A stretch of 64,000 bases of DNA from Parapedobacter lycopersici (GCF_024643285.1 NZ_JAMSLW010000006.1:248001-312000); one strand, 5' to 3'; counted from the first letter of the stretch, positions 35,315 to 44,651 are shown. Made by a program: numbers and translations. The notes: generated by a model not told the origin, from the sequence alone.

Positions 35315-38300
35315 TTAATTTAACTTATACTTTACGCCGTTCAACGCCACCAGTCCGTCAATGAATTCATTGCTTGGGTTGATTTTGATGCCTTTTGATG
35401 GCATTTCCAGCCCAATTTCGCCTTCGTGATCCAATACCATAAACCTCAGCTGGCAGGTTTTGTTTTCCGATTGTTCGATATTGGTATGCACCAGCTGCTT
35501 TACCTGGTCAACGAAACGATCATTCAGCTCATGGAGCGGGACCTGGATGGTCAGGCATTTGGCCAGCTTCTCGCGCAGGTCCGAAAGGAGCTGGATGTTT
35601 TTAACCTCAAATCCCCAGTTGCCCGGCTGGCGGAAACGTTCCTGGATAATGCCCTTCACCTGAATGAAATAGCCTTCATGCAGGTACCCCTTCATTTTCA
35701 CGTAATCTTCGCCAAACAGTGCAATTTCATACGAGTCTGCATAGTCTTCAAATAACATGACCCCAAACGGCTTGCCGTTCTTGGTTACCCGGTGGCTGGC
35801 CGCTGTCACCATTCCGCCGATGGTCAGCTCCCGGTTTTTGATCTTGTTGAATTCGCGGCTTACCTCTTCTTCCACCGTGGTCGATTTCATTTTGTCGATC
35901 AAATTGAGCAGCCGTACACCATGCTGGCAGAAGTGGTTGATTTCAAACCGGTAGGTGTCGAGCGGGTGACTGGTAAGGTAAATGCCGATGACGTCTTTTT
36001 CGTACTTCAGCTTTTCGATCAATCCCCATTCCGGGCATACGGGCAGGGTAGGCTCCGGGATCTGCACATCGTTGCTTCCGCCAAAGAGACTTGCCTGGGC
36101 TGAGTTTTCACTTTCCTTGTGTTTTGCACCGTATTTTATGGCCTTTTCCAGCACCGTACCGCCATCGCCGTCGGCGTAGAAGTACTGCCCGCGGTGCGTA
36201 CCGGTAAAGCAGTCGAACCCGCCGGCATAGGCCAGGCTTTCAAAGGCCTTTTTGTTGGCGGCCCGCAGCTCAATTCGGCGCGCGAGGTCAAAGATCGATT
36301 TGTAGGGTTCCTTTTCGCGGTGCTGAACGATCGTTTCCACCGCACCCGCGCCTACGCCTTTTACGGCGCCCATTCCAAAGCGGATGGCGTTCTGTTCGTT
36401 TACCGTAAATTTATAGAACGATTCATTGACATCCGGTCCCAGAACCTGCAGGCCCATGCGCTTGCACTCCTCCATGAAAAAGGTTACCTGTTTGATGTCG
36501 TTCATGTTGTTGGAAAGTACTGCGGCCATGTATTCCGCCGGATAGTGCGCCTTCAGGTAAGCCGTCTGGTATGCAACCCAGGCATAGCAGGTCGAGTGCG
36601 ATTTGTTGAATGCATAGCTGGCAAATGCCTCCCAGTCTTTCCAGATTTTTTCGAGCACCTTCGCATTGTGGCCATTTGCCACGGCCTGTTCGATGAATTT
36701 CGGCTTCATCTTGTCCAGCACATCGCGCTGCTTCTTACCCATGGCCTTCCGGAGTACGTCGGCCTCACCTTTGGTGAATCCAGCAAGTTTCTGCGAAAGC
36801 AGCATCACCTGTTCCTGGTAAACCGTAATGCCGTACGTCTCCTTGAGGTATTCCTCGCAGGCATCAATATCATAACTGATCGGTTCCTCGCCGCGTTTCC
36901 GGCGAATAAAGCTGGGGATGTACTCCATGGGCCCCGGCCGGTACAGCGCATTCATCGCGATGAGGTCGCCGAATACCGTGGGCTTGAGTTCCTTCATGTA
37001 TTTCTGCATGCCGGGCGACTCATACTGGAAGATGCCGATCGTTTCGCCACGCTGGAACAGTTCATATGTTTTGACGTCGTCTATCGGGAATTCATCCGGA
37101 TTCAGCTCGATTTTATGGCGGTGTTTTACGATTTTGACCGTGTCCTTAATCAGCGTCAGGGTTTTCAGGCCGAGGAAGTCCATTTTGAGCAACCCGGCAC
37201 TTTCCACCACCGCGTTGTCAAACTGGGTCACATACAGGTCGGAATCCTTGGCCGTGGCCACGGGTACGAAATTGGTAATGTCGTCCGGTGTGATGATTAC
37301 GCCACAGGCGTGGATGCCCGTATTGCGGAGAGATCCCTCAAGTACCTGCGCCTGTTTGATGGTTTCGGCCTCCAGCCCGCTGCCCTGCGCCAGCGACACC
37401 AGCTGCTGTACATTCTCCAGTTCTTCGGCACGGAGCGCGCTGCGGAGTGCCTGCGCGTTCATGTTGAAGATTTTGTTGAGTTTGAGGTTTGGGATCAGTT
37501 TAGCGATTTTGTCGGCTTCAAACAGCGGCAGGTCCAGTACCCGGGCCGTATCCCGGATGGAAGATTTGGCCGCCATGGTGCCGTAGGTAATGATCTGCGC
37601 CACCTGGCTGGATCCGTATTTCTGGATGACGTAGTCCATTACCCGCCCGCGGCCCTCGTCGTCAAAATCGATATCAATATCCGGCATCGATATCCGGTCG
37701 GGATTAAGGAACCGTTCGAACAGCAGATCGTAGGCAATGGGGTCGATATTCGTGATCCCTAGGCAGTAGGCTACGGCCGATCCGGCTGCCGATCCCCGCC
37801 CCGGGCCAACGGAAACGCCCATATCCCGGGCCGCTGCGATGAAATCCTGCACAATCAGGAAGTACCCCGGATACCCCGTGCGCTCAATGGTGGCCAGTTC
37901 AAAATCCAGCCGGTCCTGTATATCGGGGGTGAGGTCGGCATAGCGCTTTGCGGCTCCCACATAGGTCAGGTGACGCAGGTAACGGTTTTCCCCCCGTTTG
38001 CCGCCGTCAAGCTCGTCTTCGGCCACCTGGAATTCATCCGGTATCTCAAATTTCGGCAATAGCACGTCGCGATACAGCGAGTAAGGGGTGATCTTGTCGG
38101 TGATTTCCTGGATATTGAGAATAGCCTCGGGCAGATCAGCAAATGCCTTCCGCATCTCCTCGCCCGATTTAAAGTAATATTCTTCGTTGGGCAGCCCGAA
38201 GCGGAAACCCCGTCCACGTCCTTTCGGTGTAGCCAGTTTTTCGCCGTCTTTTACACAGAGTAGGATGTCATGCGCGTGCGCATCTTCCTTTTTAATGTAA

Positions 38301-39745
38301 TACGTATTGTTGGTAGCTACGGTTTTTACGCCATGCTTATCGGCGAGCGCGATAAGCGTCTGGTTCACGCGGTCCTCATCCTCCTGTCCGTGCCGCATGA
38401 GTTCAATATAAAAATCAGCACCGAAGGTCGTTTTCCACCAAACCAGCGCTTCTTCTGCCTGGGTTTCCCCCATGTTGAGTACTTTGTTGGGGATTTCGCC
38501 GTATAAGTTTCCGGAAAGTACAATCAGATCCTCCCGGTACTGGTTGATGATCTGCCGGTCGATGCGGGGGACATAATAAAATCCCGCGGTATAGGCAATG
38601 GACGACATCTTAGCCAGGTTGTGGTAGCCATTTTTGTTCTTGGCAAGGAACACAACCTGGTAGCCATTGTCCTTGCGCGACTTGTCCGTGTGATTATCGC
38701 ACACATAAAATTCGCACCCCACGATGGGCTTAATGATGGTCTCCGTGGGTTCTTCGCCGTTTTCCACTGCGGCCTTGTTCTTGGCTTCCGCTGTCTTGTT
38801 GTGATTGAGCACCTGGCCCACGAATTGGAAGGCACCCATCATATTGCCATGGTCGGTGATCGCCACGGCCGGCATCCTGTGGGCAGCGGCAGCCTTGACC
38901 AGGTCGGCTACCGAAATAGTCGACTGCAAAACCGAAAACTGCGTGTGATTATGCAGGTGTACAAAGTCCACCCGGGCCATATCCCGCTTGTTGGCTTCGA
39001 GGTCCTGGCCCGAGAGCTGGGCGCCCTGTTCGGCTTTCAGCCGCTGGCGGATTTCGTCAGATGCCGCTTTGAGGTTTACGTGCGACAGCCCGACAGGTTG
39101 TATCGGGTCCGGGTACCGGTTGCGGAATTCCACAAAATAACCGGCATCTACCTGTAATTCTTCCGGCAGGAAGACGCCGCGTTTGACCAGTTCAAGGAAG
39201 CAGCGGGTGGTCGCTTCCACGTCGGCTGTCGCATTGTGTGCCTCGGCAAATGGCACCTCAAAAAGGTACTGGTGCAGTTCGGTAAGGGTGGGCAGTTTGT
39301 ATTTGCCGCCCCGTCCACCCGGAATCTTGATCAGCTCGGCCGTGGTTTCGGTACAGGTATCCAGTACCGGGATTTCCGCGAGCCGGGTAGCAATGCCCGT
39401 CCGGTAAAACTCACAGCCCATGATGTTGATGTCAAAGCCGATATTCTGGCCGACGACAAAACTTGCCTGCGCCAGGGCGGCATTGAACTTCTCGAGGATT
39501 TCGGTGAGTCCGGCACCCTGTTCCACAGCCAGCTCGGTGCTGATGCCGTGTATGCGCTCGGCATCAAACGGAATATTAAAACCTTCCGGTTTGATAAGAA
39601 AATCCTGGTGTTCCACCAGGTTGCCCATGGCATCGTGCAACTGCCAGGCGAGCTGCACACAGCGCGGCCAGTTATCGGTATCGGTAATCGGTGCATCCCA
39701 ACGCCTGGGGAGCCCCGTTGTTTCGGTATCAAATATTAAATACAT
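35315..39745 (-). CDS. dnaE: DNA polymerase III alpha subunit fused to a DnaQ-like exonuclease
   Basis: 1476 residues, about 300 longer than a standard DnaE. Residues 1-190 form a DEDD 3'-5' exonuclease: Asp6-x-Glu8 in LIFDTETTGLP, then HGISTELAVEQG, NIGFDINIMGCEF and HNATADVEATTRCFLEL. A linker of about 70 residues leads to the PHP domain at about 260 (FVHLHNHTQFSVLQSTIS). The polymerase catalytic region PDIDIDFDDEGRGRVMDYV is near residue 686. After it come the fingers, the beta-binding region and a C-terminal OB fold. Proofreading, PHP and polymerase are therefore one chain. The fusion is a known Bacteroidota arrangement and differs from PolC, in which the exonuclease is inserted into the PHP domain. 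Gene product is the replicative polymerase. Confidence 0.96.
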   Translation of the reverse strand: MYLIFDTETTGLPRRWDAPITDTDNWPRCVQLAWQLHDAMGNLVEHQDFLIKPEGFNIPFDAERIHGISTELAVEQGAGLTEILEKFNAALAQASFVVGQNIGFDINIMGCEFYRTGIATRLAEIPVLDTCTETTAELIKIPGGRGGKYKLPTLTELHQYLFEVPFAEAHNATADVEATTRCFLELVKRGVFLPEELQVDAGYFVEFRNRYPDPIQPVGLSHVNLKAASDEIRQRLKAEQGAQLSGQDLEANKRDMARVDFVHLHNHTQFSVLQSTISVADLVKAAAAHRMPAVAITDHGNMMGAFQFVGQVLNHNKTAEAKNKAAVENGEEPTETIIKPIVGCEFYVCDNHTDKSRKDNGYQVVFLAKNKNGYHNLAKMSSIAYTAGFYYVPRIDRQIINQYREDLIVLSGNLYGEIPNKVLNMGETQAEEALVWWKTTFGADFYIELMRHGQEDEDRVNQTLIALADKHGVKTVATNNTYYIKKEDAHAHDILLCVKDGEKLATPKGRGRGFRFGLPNEEYYFKSGEEMRKAFADLPEAILNIQEITDKITPYSLYRDVLLPKFEIPDEFQVAEDELDGGKRGENRYLRHLTYVGAAKRYADLTPDIQDRLDFELATIERTGYPGYFLIVQDFIAAARDMGVSVGPGRGSAAGSAVAYCLGITNIDPIAYDLLFERFLNPDRISMPDIDIDFDDEGRGRVMDYVIQKYGSSQVAQIITYGTMAAKSSIRDTARVLDLPLFEADKIAKLIPNLKLNKIFNMNAQALRSALRAEELENVQQLVSLAQGSGLEAETIKQAQVLEGSLRNTGIHACGVIITPDDITNFVPVATAKDSDLYVTQFDNAVVESAGLLKMDFLGLKTLTLIKDTVKIVKHRHKIELNPDEFPIDDVKTYELFQRGETIGIFQYESPGMQKYMKELKPTVFGDLIAMNALYRPGPMEYIPSFIRRKRGEEPISYDIDACEEYLKETYGITVYQEQVMLLSQKLAGFTKGEADVLRKAMGKKQRDVLDKMKPKFIEQAVANGHNAKVLEKIWKDWEAFASYAFNKSHSTCYAWVAYQTAYLKAHYPAEYMAAVLSNNMNDIKQVTFFMEECKRMGLQVLGPDVNESFYKFTVNEQNAIRFGMGAVKGVGAGAVETIVQHREKEPYKSIFDLARRIELRAANKKAFESLAYAGGFDCFTGTHRGQYFYADGDGGTVLEKAIKYGAKHKESENSAQASLFGGSNDVQIPEPTLPVCPEWGLIEKLKYEKDVIGIYLTSHPLDTYRFEINHFCQHGVRLLNLIDKMKSTTVEEEVSREFNKIKNRELTIGGMVTAASHRVTKNGKPFGVMLFEDYADSYEIALFGEDYVKMKGYLHEGYFIQVKGIIQERFRQPGNWGFEVKNIQLLSDLREKLAKCLTIQVPLHELNDRFVDQVKQLVHTNIEQSENKTCQLRFMVLDHEGEIGLEMPSKGIKINPSNEFIDGLVALNGVKYKLN

Positions 39746-39781
39746 GGGTTGCCTGCAAAATCCAACGCGAGAAAGCTCCTA

Positions 39782-39789
39782 CAAACTTA
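39782..39789 (-). promoter_or_regulatory. -7 box of dnaE
   Basis: TAAGTTTG on the minus strand (39789 to 39782), 36 nt before the dnaE ATG at 39745. No -33 TTTG seen at standard spacing. Confidence 0.45.
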
Positions 39790-40178
39790 CAGATTTTTGG
39801 AGGGAAACCCTAATGGCACGGGCGATACTTTGCCAATTGATTGTATAGGTAGCCGTTAGGTTTTCAACAGCAGCCGGCCGGGATACCTGCAATGTGAAGG
39901 ATGCGTTAATGCCAATGTATGATGTCGAGAAGTGTGTGATTTGCTTGTGTTGATATGAATTTGTTATTTTTTAGTTTGAAAATCATCAATTATTTATCGA
40001 ATTCGGTATAAATTGTTTAAATATTTAATTTTTACCATAAATAATGATGTTAAAATGTATTTTTTGATTTAAAAAATGAGTAATTATTAAAATTATTGTA
40101 TTATAATTTAGTTTTGTATAAAAATATGATAATATTTTATTGATTTTTTCAATTTAATAGCTAATTTCGTGTCAAAAT
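39790..40178. other. AT-rich gap between dnaE and amtB
   Basis: The right two thirds (about 39940-40178) is strikingly AT-rich compared with neighbouring genes: long runs of T, A and TAAT with very little GC. I find no gene or strong hairpin. It would bend and open easily and fits an upstream control region for amtB. Confidence 0.6.
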
Positions 40179-40186
40179 TATATTTG
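40179..40186 (+). promoter_or_regulatory. -7 box of amtB
   Basis: TATATTTG, perfect -7 consensus, ends 8 nt before the amtB ATG at 40195. A clear -33 TTTG is absent; the gene could instead be regulated through the AT-rich region upstream. Confidence 0.5.
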
Positions 40187-40194
40187 TTATTCAA

Positions 40195-41505
40195 ATGGAA
40201 TCAAAAAAATCTATTATCCCGTTTATTTTTTTAGTAATTATTGTGGTTTTGGCACTGATTTTTCCCGGAGTTCCCGGAAAAACGAATCATCAGTTTGATG
40301 CGGCCGATGTAGCTTGGATGCTTACTTCTACTGCATTGGTACTGATCATGACGCCGGGGTTGGCCTTCTTTTATGGGGGCATGGTGAAAAAGAAAAACGT
40401 GATATCGACGATGCTTCAGAGTTTTATCTGCATGGCGGTGGTAGCCGTAATATGGGTAGTCTTCGGGTTTAGTCTGGTATTCGGCGACTCCGTTGGCGGT
40501 GTAATCGGCAATCCAGCGACTTACTTTATGTTTACAGGGGTGTTGGACGGCCCGAACTGGCCCGGTGCACCGACCATTCCGTTTGCGCTCTTTGCGATGT
40601 ACCAATTGAAATTTGCCATTATTACACCGGCGCTGATCACCGGTGCATTTGCCGAACGGATCCGCTTCACGTCCTATATTCTCTTTATCTGTTTATTCTT
40701 TGTGTTCATTTATGCACCACTGGCACATGCCACGTGGCACCCCGATGGTATTCTGGCGCGGATGGGCGTCCTTGATTTCGCCGGGGGCACGGTGGTCCAC
40801 ATGTCTGCCGGTATCACGGCGCTTGCCTCGGCCTTATACCTTAAACAGGGCAACGGAAACGGCGGACATGAGCCTGCGCGGGTTACCTACGTATTGTTGG
40901 GTACCGGATTGCTGTGGTTTGGCTGGTTCGGGTTCAACGCGGGTTCCGCGTTCGGTGCCACGGCACTGGCGGCATCTGCATTGGCTACCACCACGGCCGC
41001 TTCGGGTGCTGCAGCGCTTGCCTGGATATTCTTTGATGCCGCACGCGGCAAAAAACCGACAGCCATGGGAACCTGCATCGGCATCGTAGTGGGATTGGTG
41101 GCCATAACCCCGGCAGCAGGGTTCGTCACGGTGCCCCACTCGCTGGTCATGGGTGCAGTGGCAGCGGTAATCAGCCGGCTTGTGGTCGAATGGCGTACCC
41201 ACTCGCGCGTAGACGATACACTTGACGTGTTTCCGAGCCATGGGGTAGGTGGCATGGTCGGCATGCTGTTTACCGGGGTATTTGCTACCAAAGCCATTAA
41301 TGGCGCCGTAACAACGGACGGATTGTTTTTCGGTGAAACCGGACTCTTTGTGGCGCATGTGGTCGGCTTGGTCGGTTCGGTCGCTTTCACGCTTATCATG
41401 GCATTTGTCCTGCTGAAAGTAACTGACCTGATCAGCAAGCTCCGGGTTACCCCCGAAGAAGAGGAGGTGGGGCTCGACATCAGTCAGCACGGCGAAAAAT
41501 TGTAG
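40195..41505 (+). CDS. amtB: Ammonium transporter
   Basis: 436 residues. The N-terminal membrane helix (IIPFIFLVIIVVLALIF) is followed by ten or eleven further hydrophobic segments. Amt signatures: DAADVAWMLTSTALVLIMTPGLAFFYGGMVKKKNVISTML, FAERIRFTSYILF and the block DFAGGTVVHMSAGITALASALYL, FGWFGFNAGSAF, and late DDTLDVFPSHGVGGMVGMLFTGVFA with the conserved His pair region. It imports NH3/NH4+ in the inner membrane. No glnB/glnK gene follows. A 18-bp hairpin terminator lies 50 nt downstream. Confidence 0.95.
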   Translation: MESKKSIIPFIFLVIIVVLALIFPGVPGKTNHQFDAADVAWMLTSTALVLIMTPGLAFFYGGMVKKKNVISTMLQSFICMAVVAVIWVVFGFSLVFGDSVGGVIGNPATYFMFTGVLDGPNWPGAPTIPFALFAMYQLKFAIITPALITGAFAERIRFTSYILFICLFFVFIYAPLAHATWHPDGILARMGVLDFAGGTVVHMSAGITALASALYLKQGNGNGGHEPARVTYVLLGTGLLWFGWFGFNAGSAFGATALAASALATTTAASGAAALAWIFFDAARGKKPTAMGTCIGIVVGLVAITPAAGFVTVPHSLVMGAVAAVISRLVVEWRTHSRVDDTLDVFPSHGVGGMVGMLFTGVFATKAINGAVTTDGLFFGETGLFVAHVVGLVGSVAFTLIMAFVLLKVTDLISKLRVTPEEEEVGLDISQHGEKL

Positions 41506-41555
41506 CCCTGTCCATGGCTGCACAGCCCTTGTTTCCTGCACCTAGCCTTCACTGA

Positions 41556-41629
41556 GGCCGGTGCTTTTGCCGTGTAACCGTACGCCCGGCAGGCGCAGGG
41601 ACGGCAAAAGCACCGGCCATCGTTTTTTT
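41556..41629 (+). terminator. Long-stem terminator after amtB
   Basis: Perfect 18-bp arms (41556-41573 with 41601-41618), with ends GGCCGGTGCTTTTGCCGT and ACGGCAAAAGCACCGGCC, and a GC-rich 27-nt loop, followed by TTTTTTT (41623-41629). It insulates amtB from purF, whose -33 TTTG begins 12 nt later. Confidence 0.88.
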
Positions 41630-41640
41630 GGCTTTCGCTT

Positions 41641-41673
41641 TTTGTTCTGTAATAACAAAATTGTGTATCTTTG
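41641..41673 (+). promoter_or_regulatory. Promoter of purF
   Basis: TTTG (41641-41644), a 21-bp spacer and a perfect TATCTTTG (41666-41673), 17 nt before the ATG at 41691. Strong match, and it fixes the start: the in-frame ATG at 41628 lies upstream of the promoter. Confidence 0.8.
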
Positions 41674-41690
41674 CATACTCAAATCAGAAC

Positions 41691-43601
41691 ATGAGTGAAG
41701 CTATCAAACACGAGTGCGGTATCGCACTGATTCGCCTGTTAAAACCCCTCTCATATTATCAGGAAAAATACGGCACAACCCTGTACGGCATCAACAAACT
41801 GTACTTATTAATGGAAAAACAGCATAACCGCGGCCAGGATGGGGCGGGGATTGCGACCATTAAACTGGATGTGAAGCCCGGTAACCGCTACATCAGCCGG
41901 TACCGGTCCATGGCATCCAATGCCGTGGCAGACATCTTTGAATACGTGCAGAAAAAGTTTGCTGCCGTCCAGCGGACGTATCCCGACCGTTTCGAAGACA
42001 GCCAGTGGCTGAAGGATAACGTAAGTTTTACCGGAGAGGTGCTGATGGGGCATTTGCGGTACGGCACACATGGCCGGAACAGCGTGGAAAGCTGCCATCC
42101 GTTTTTGCGCCAGAATAACTGGATGTCACGTAACCTGGTCATCGCAGGCAACTTCAACATGACCAACGTGGATGAGCTGCTTGAACAACTGTACGAGCTG
42201 GGCCAGCACCCGAAGGAAAAGGCCGATACGGTAACGGTACTGGAAAAAATCGGCCACTTCCTGGACGCCGAAAACCAGGAACTGTTCGATAAATTCAAGC
42301 ACGAGGGCCACAGCAACGAGACCATCAGTGCCCTGATTGCCGAACACATTGACGTAGCCCGGATTTTGCGTAAGTCGGCAAAGACATGGGATGGCGGATA
42401 TACCATTGAAGGCATATTCGGCCATGGTGATGCATTTGTGATGCGCGATCCCGCCGGTATCCGGCCCGCCTATTACTATATCAATGATGAGGTGGTTGTG
42501 GTTACGTCCGAAAGGCCCGCAATCCAGACGGCGTTCAATGTAAAATTTGAGGAAATCAGTGAAATTAAGCCGGGTTATGCACTCATCATCAAAAAAGACG
42601 GAACCATAACCGAAGAACAGTTCCGGGAGCCGGCCGAGAAAAAGTCGTGCTCATTTGAGCGTATTTATTTCTCACGGGGGAGCGATGCGGCCATTTATCA
42701 GGAACGCAAGCACTTAGGTCGGCTGCTGTGTCCGCAGATTCTGAAGGCCATCGATTACGATATTAAGAATACGGTATTTTCCTATATTCCAAACACCGCG
42801 GAAGTTGCTTTCTATGGTCTGGAAGAAGGCATCGGCGAGTATGTGCGCAAATTGCAGAAAGATACGCTGCTTAACCGGACCGATAAGATTGCAGACGAAG
42901 AACTGGATGAGATGCTCAGCATTTCCCCCCGGTTCGAAAAGCTGAATATTAAAGACGCCAAACTGCGGACGTTTATCACGCAGGATGCGGACCGGCGCGA
43001 TATGGTGCAGCACGTATACGATACCACATATGGCATTGTCAAGGATCATGAGGATACCATTGTGGCGGTGGATGATTCCATTGTGCGGGGTACCACACTT
43101 AAGCAGAGTATCCTGACCATCCTCGACCGGTTAAACCCGAAGAAGATCATCATCGTTTCTTCTGCCCCGCAAATCCGTTATCCCGATTGTTACGGCATTG
43201 ATATGTCGCGCATGGGTGAATTTGTGGCTTTTGAGGCCGCCGTGTCACTGCTCTATAAGAAAGGCATGGGCAATGTGGTTGATGAAGTTTACCGCAAATG
43301 CGTTGCGTCGCTTGACCTACCGAAAAACGAAGTTGAAAATTACGTAAAGGCCATCTATGCACCTTTTACGGACGAGGAGATTTCCAGTGAAATCGCCATT
43401 CTGATCCGCGGATCCCGTATCAAGGCGGAGGTAGAGGTGATTTACCAGAAGCTGGAGAACCTGCATATTGCCTGTCCCGATCATAAAGGCGACTGGTATT
43501 TTTCAGGTGATTATCCGACTCCGGGAGGAAATAAGGTCGTTAACCGGGCGTATATGAACTGGGTAGAGGGGAAAAACGTACGGGCGTATTTCAGTGCGTA
43601 G
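41691..43601 (+). CDS. purF: Amidophosphoribosyltransferase, long form
   Basis: 636 residues, about 130-160 longer than the usual PurF. Makes 5-phosphoribosylamine from PRPP and glutamine, the first committed step of purine synthesis. The start is MSEAIKHECGIALIRLL: the Cys used by class II glutaminases is Cys9, so an eight-residue propeptide would be removed to expose it. Glutaminase motifs follow (KQHNRGQDGAGIATI, MGHLRYGTHGRNSVES). The PRPP-binding motif VAVDDSIVRGTTL is near residue 457. An insertion and a long tail (after GEFVAFEAAV to the C-terminus) account for the extra length. This long type is a lineage variant; a short PurF may exist elsewhere. Confidence 0.88.
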   Translation: MSEAIKHECGIALIRLLKPLSYYQEKYGTTLYGINKLYLLMEKQHNRGQDGAGIATIKLDVKPGNRYISRYRSMASNAVADIFEYVQKKFAAVQRTYPDRFEDSQWLKDNVSFTGEVLMGHLRYGTHGRNSVESCHPFLRQNNWMSRNLVIAGNFNMTNVDELLEQLYELGQHPKEKADTVTVLEKIGHFLDAENQELFDKFKHEGHSNETISALIAEHIDVARILRKSAKTWDGGYTIEGIFGHGDAFVMRDPAGIRPAYYYINDEVVVVTSERPAIQTAFNVKFEEISEIKPGYALIIKKDGTITEEQFREPAEKKSCSFERIYFSRGSDAAIYQERKHLGRLLCPQILKAIDYDIKNTVFSYIPNTAEVAFYGLEEGIGEYVRKLQKDTLLNRTDKIADEELDEMLSISPRFEKLNIKDAKLRTFITQDADRRDMVQHVYDTTYGIVKDHEDTIVAVDDSIVRGTTLKQSILTILDRLNPKKIIIVSSAPQIRYPDCYGIDMSRMGEFVAFEAAVSLLYKKGMGNVVDEVYRKCVASLDLPKNEVENYVKAIYAPFTDEEISSEIAILIRGSRIKAEVEVIYQKLENLHIACPDHKGDWYFSGDYPTPGGNKVVNRAYMNWVEGKNVRAYFSA

Positions 43602-43609
43602 CTTAACCA

Positions 43610-43636
43610 GCCATTCACAAATGGCGTTAGCTAACG
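43610..43636. terminator. Two-hairpin ending between convergent purF and ribF
   Basis: GCCATT-CACA-AATGGC (43610-43625) is followed by the perfect palindrome CGTTAGCTAACG (43625-43636). Only 42 nt separate the two convergent stop codons, so these may end transcription from both sides. No T run. Confidence 0.5.
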
Positions 43637-43643
43637 TAACGGC

Positions 43644-44618
43644 TTATACACCCAGTAGCTCTTTTACCCGCCGTTCGTCTGCTGCCATCTGTTTGATCAT
43701 GTCCTCCATGGATTCAAACCATTGGTCGTGCCGGATAAAATGGAGGAACTCCACCCGGAGCTGCTCGCCGTAAATATCGCCGTCGAAATCAAATAAGTGT
43801 ATTTCAATGCTCCGTCCCACACCGTCTATCGTCGGGCGGGTACCGATGTAGCCCATTCCTTTGATCACACGTTTGGGTTCGTGATGTTCATAGACGCCGG
43901 TTGTGATTTCCCGAGGGTCAATTATCGCCGCTTCCACCGCATAAATGCCGTAAGCCGGAATAAGCTTTTGCGGTTCCCGTACCTGCAGGTTGGCTGTCGG
44001 ATAACCGATACTGCGACCCAGCTGATTTCCCCGCACCACTTTACCTGTTAACTGAAAAGGATACCCCAGGTAACTGTTGGCACTATTAATATCGCCCTTG
44101 ATCAGTGCCTCGCGTATCTTCGTAGAAGATACCGCCACATCATTGATGTCCTGTTCGGGAATCTGCTCCACGGAATAACCGTAAATATCCGCATGGCTCA
44201 GCAGGTCCTGAAACGTGCCCGAGCGGTCCTTGCCGAAGCGGTGGTCATACCCGATCACAATTTTTTTGGTGCCGATCTTGCCCACCAGTACCTCACGGAT
44301 GTACTCCTCTGGCGACTGATTGGAAAAATCACGGGTGAACGGTGTGATAATAAGGTGGTCAATACCCGCTTTCGCCAGCAATTCCACTTTTTCCTCAATA
44401 TCGCTGATCAGCTTGAGGCTATCATCTTCCGGATGAAGAATCATCCGCGGATGCGGGAAAAAGGTGAGAAGCACGGTTTCGCCATTGATGTGGCTGGCGC
44501 ACTCCTTCAACGTGCTCAGTATCTTCTGATGCCCCACGTGCACCCCGTCGAATGTACCGATCGTTACCACCGCGTTGTCCAGTGGGATGAAATCTTCGAG
44601 GTCTCTGTAAATCTTCAT
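43644..44618 (-). CDS. ribF: Bifunctional riboflavin kinase / FMN adenylyltransferase
   Basis: 324 residues. Makes FMN from riboflavin and FAD from FMN. N-terminal nucleotidyltransferase domain: DNAVVTIGTFDGVHVGHQKILSTL, TFFPHPRMIL, VIGYDHRFGKDRSG and SSTKIREALIKGDI; C-terminal riboflavin kinase domain: FQLTGKVVRGNQLGRSIGYPTANLQV, AYGIYAVEAAI and IEIHLFDFDGDIYGEQLRVEFLHFIRHDQWFESMEDMIKQM. It is the last gene of the ftsX-uppP-truB-ribF group, 33 nt after truB. Confidence 0.95.
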   Translation of the reverse strand: MKIYRDLEDFIPLDNAVVTIGTFDGVHVGHQKILSTLKECASHINGETVLLTFFPHPRMILHPEDDSLKLISDIEEKVELLAKAGIDHLIITPFTRDFSNQSPEEYIREVLVGKIGTKKIVIGYDHRFGKDRSGTFQDLLSHADIYGYSVEQIPEQDINDVAVSSTKIREALIKGDINSANSYLGYPFQLTGKVVRGNQLGRSIGYPTANLQVREPQKLIPAYGIYAVEAAIIDPREITTGVYEHHEPKRVIKGMGYIGTRPTIDGVGRSIEIHLFDFDGDIYGEQLRVEFLHFIRHDQWFESMEDMIKQMAADERRVKELLGV

Positions 44619-44651
44619 CAGGAAAGGGTTTGTACAAAAGTAACAGTTTTT

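Noticed and set aside
36119-37762. A 547-codon open frame on the plus strand
   Set aside because: It lies wholly opposite dnaE, whose motifs are unmistakable; the frame has no recognisable domain and reflects the codon use of the real gene.
41628-41690. Longer start for purF
   Set aside because: The best promoter (TTTG-21-TATCTTTG) lies inside the extension; the ATG at 41691 gives the usual propeptide start.
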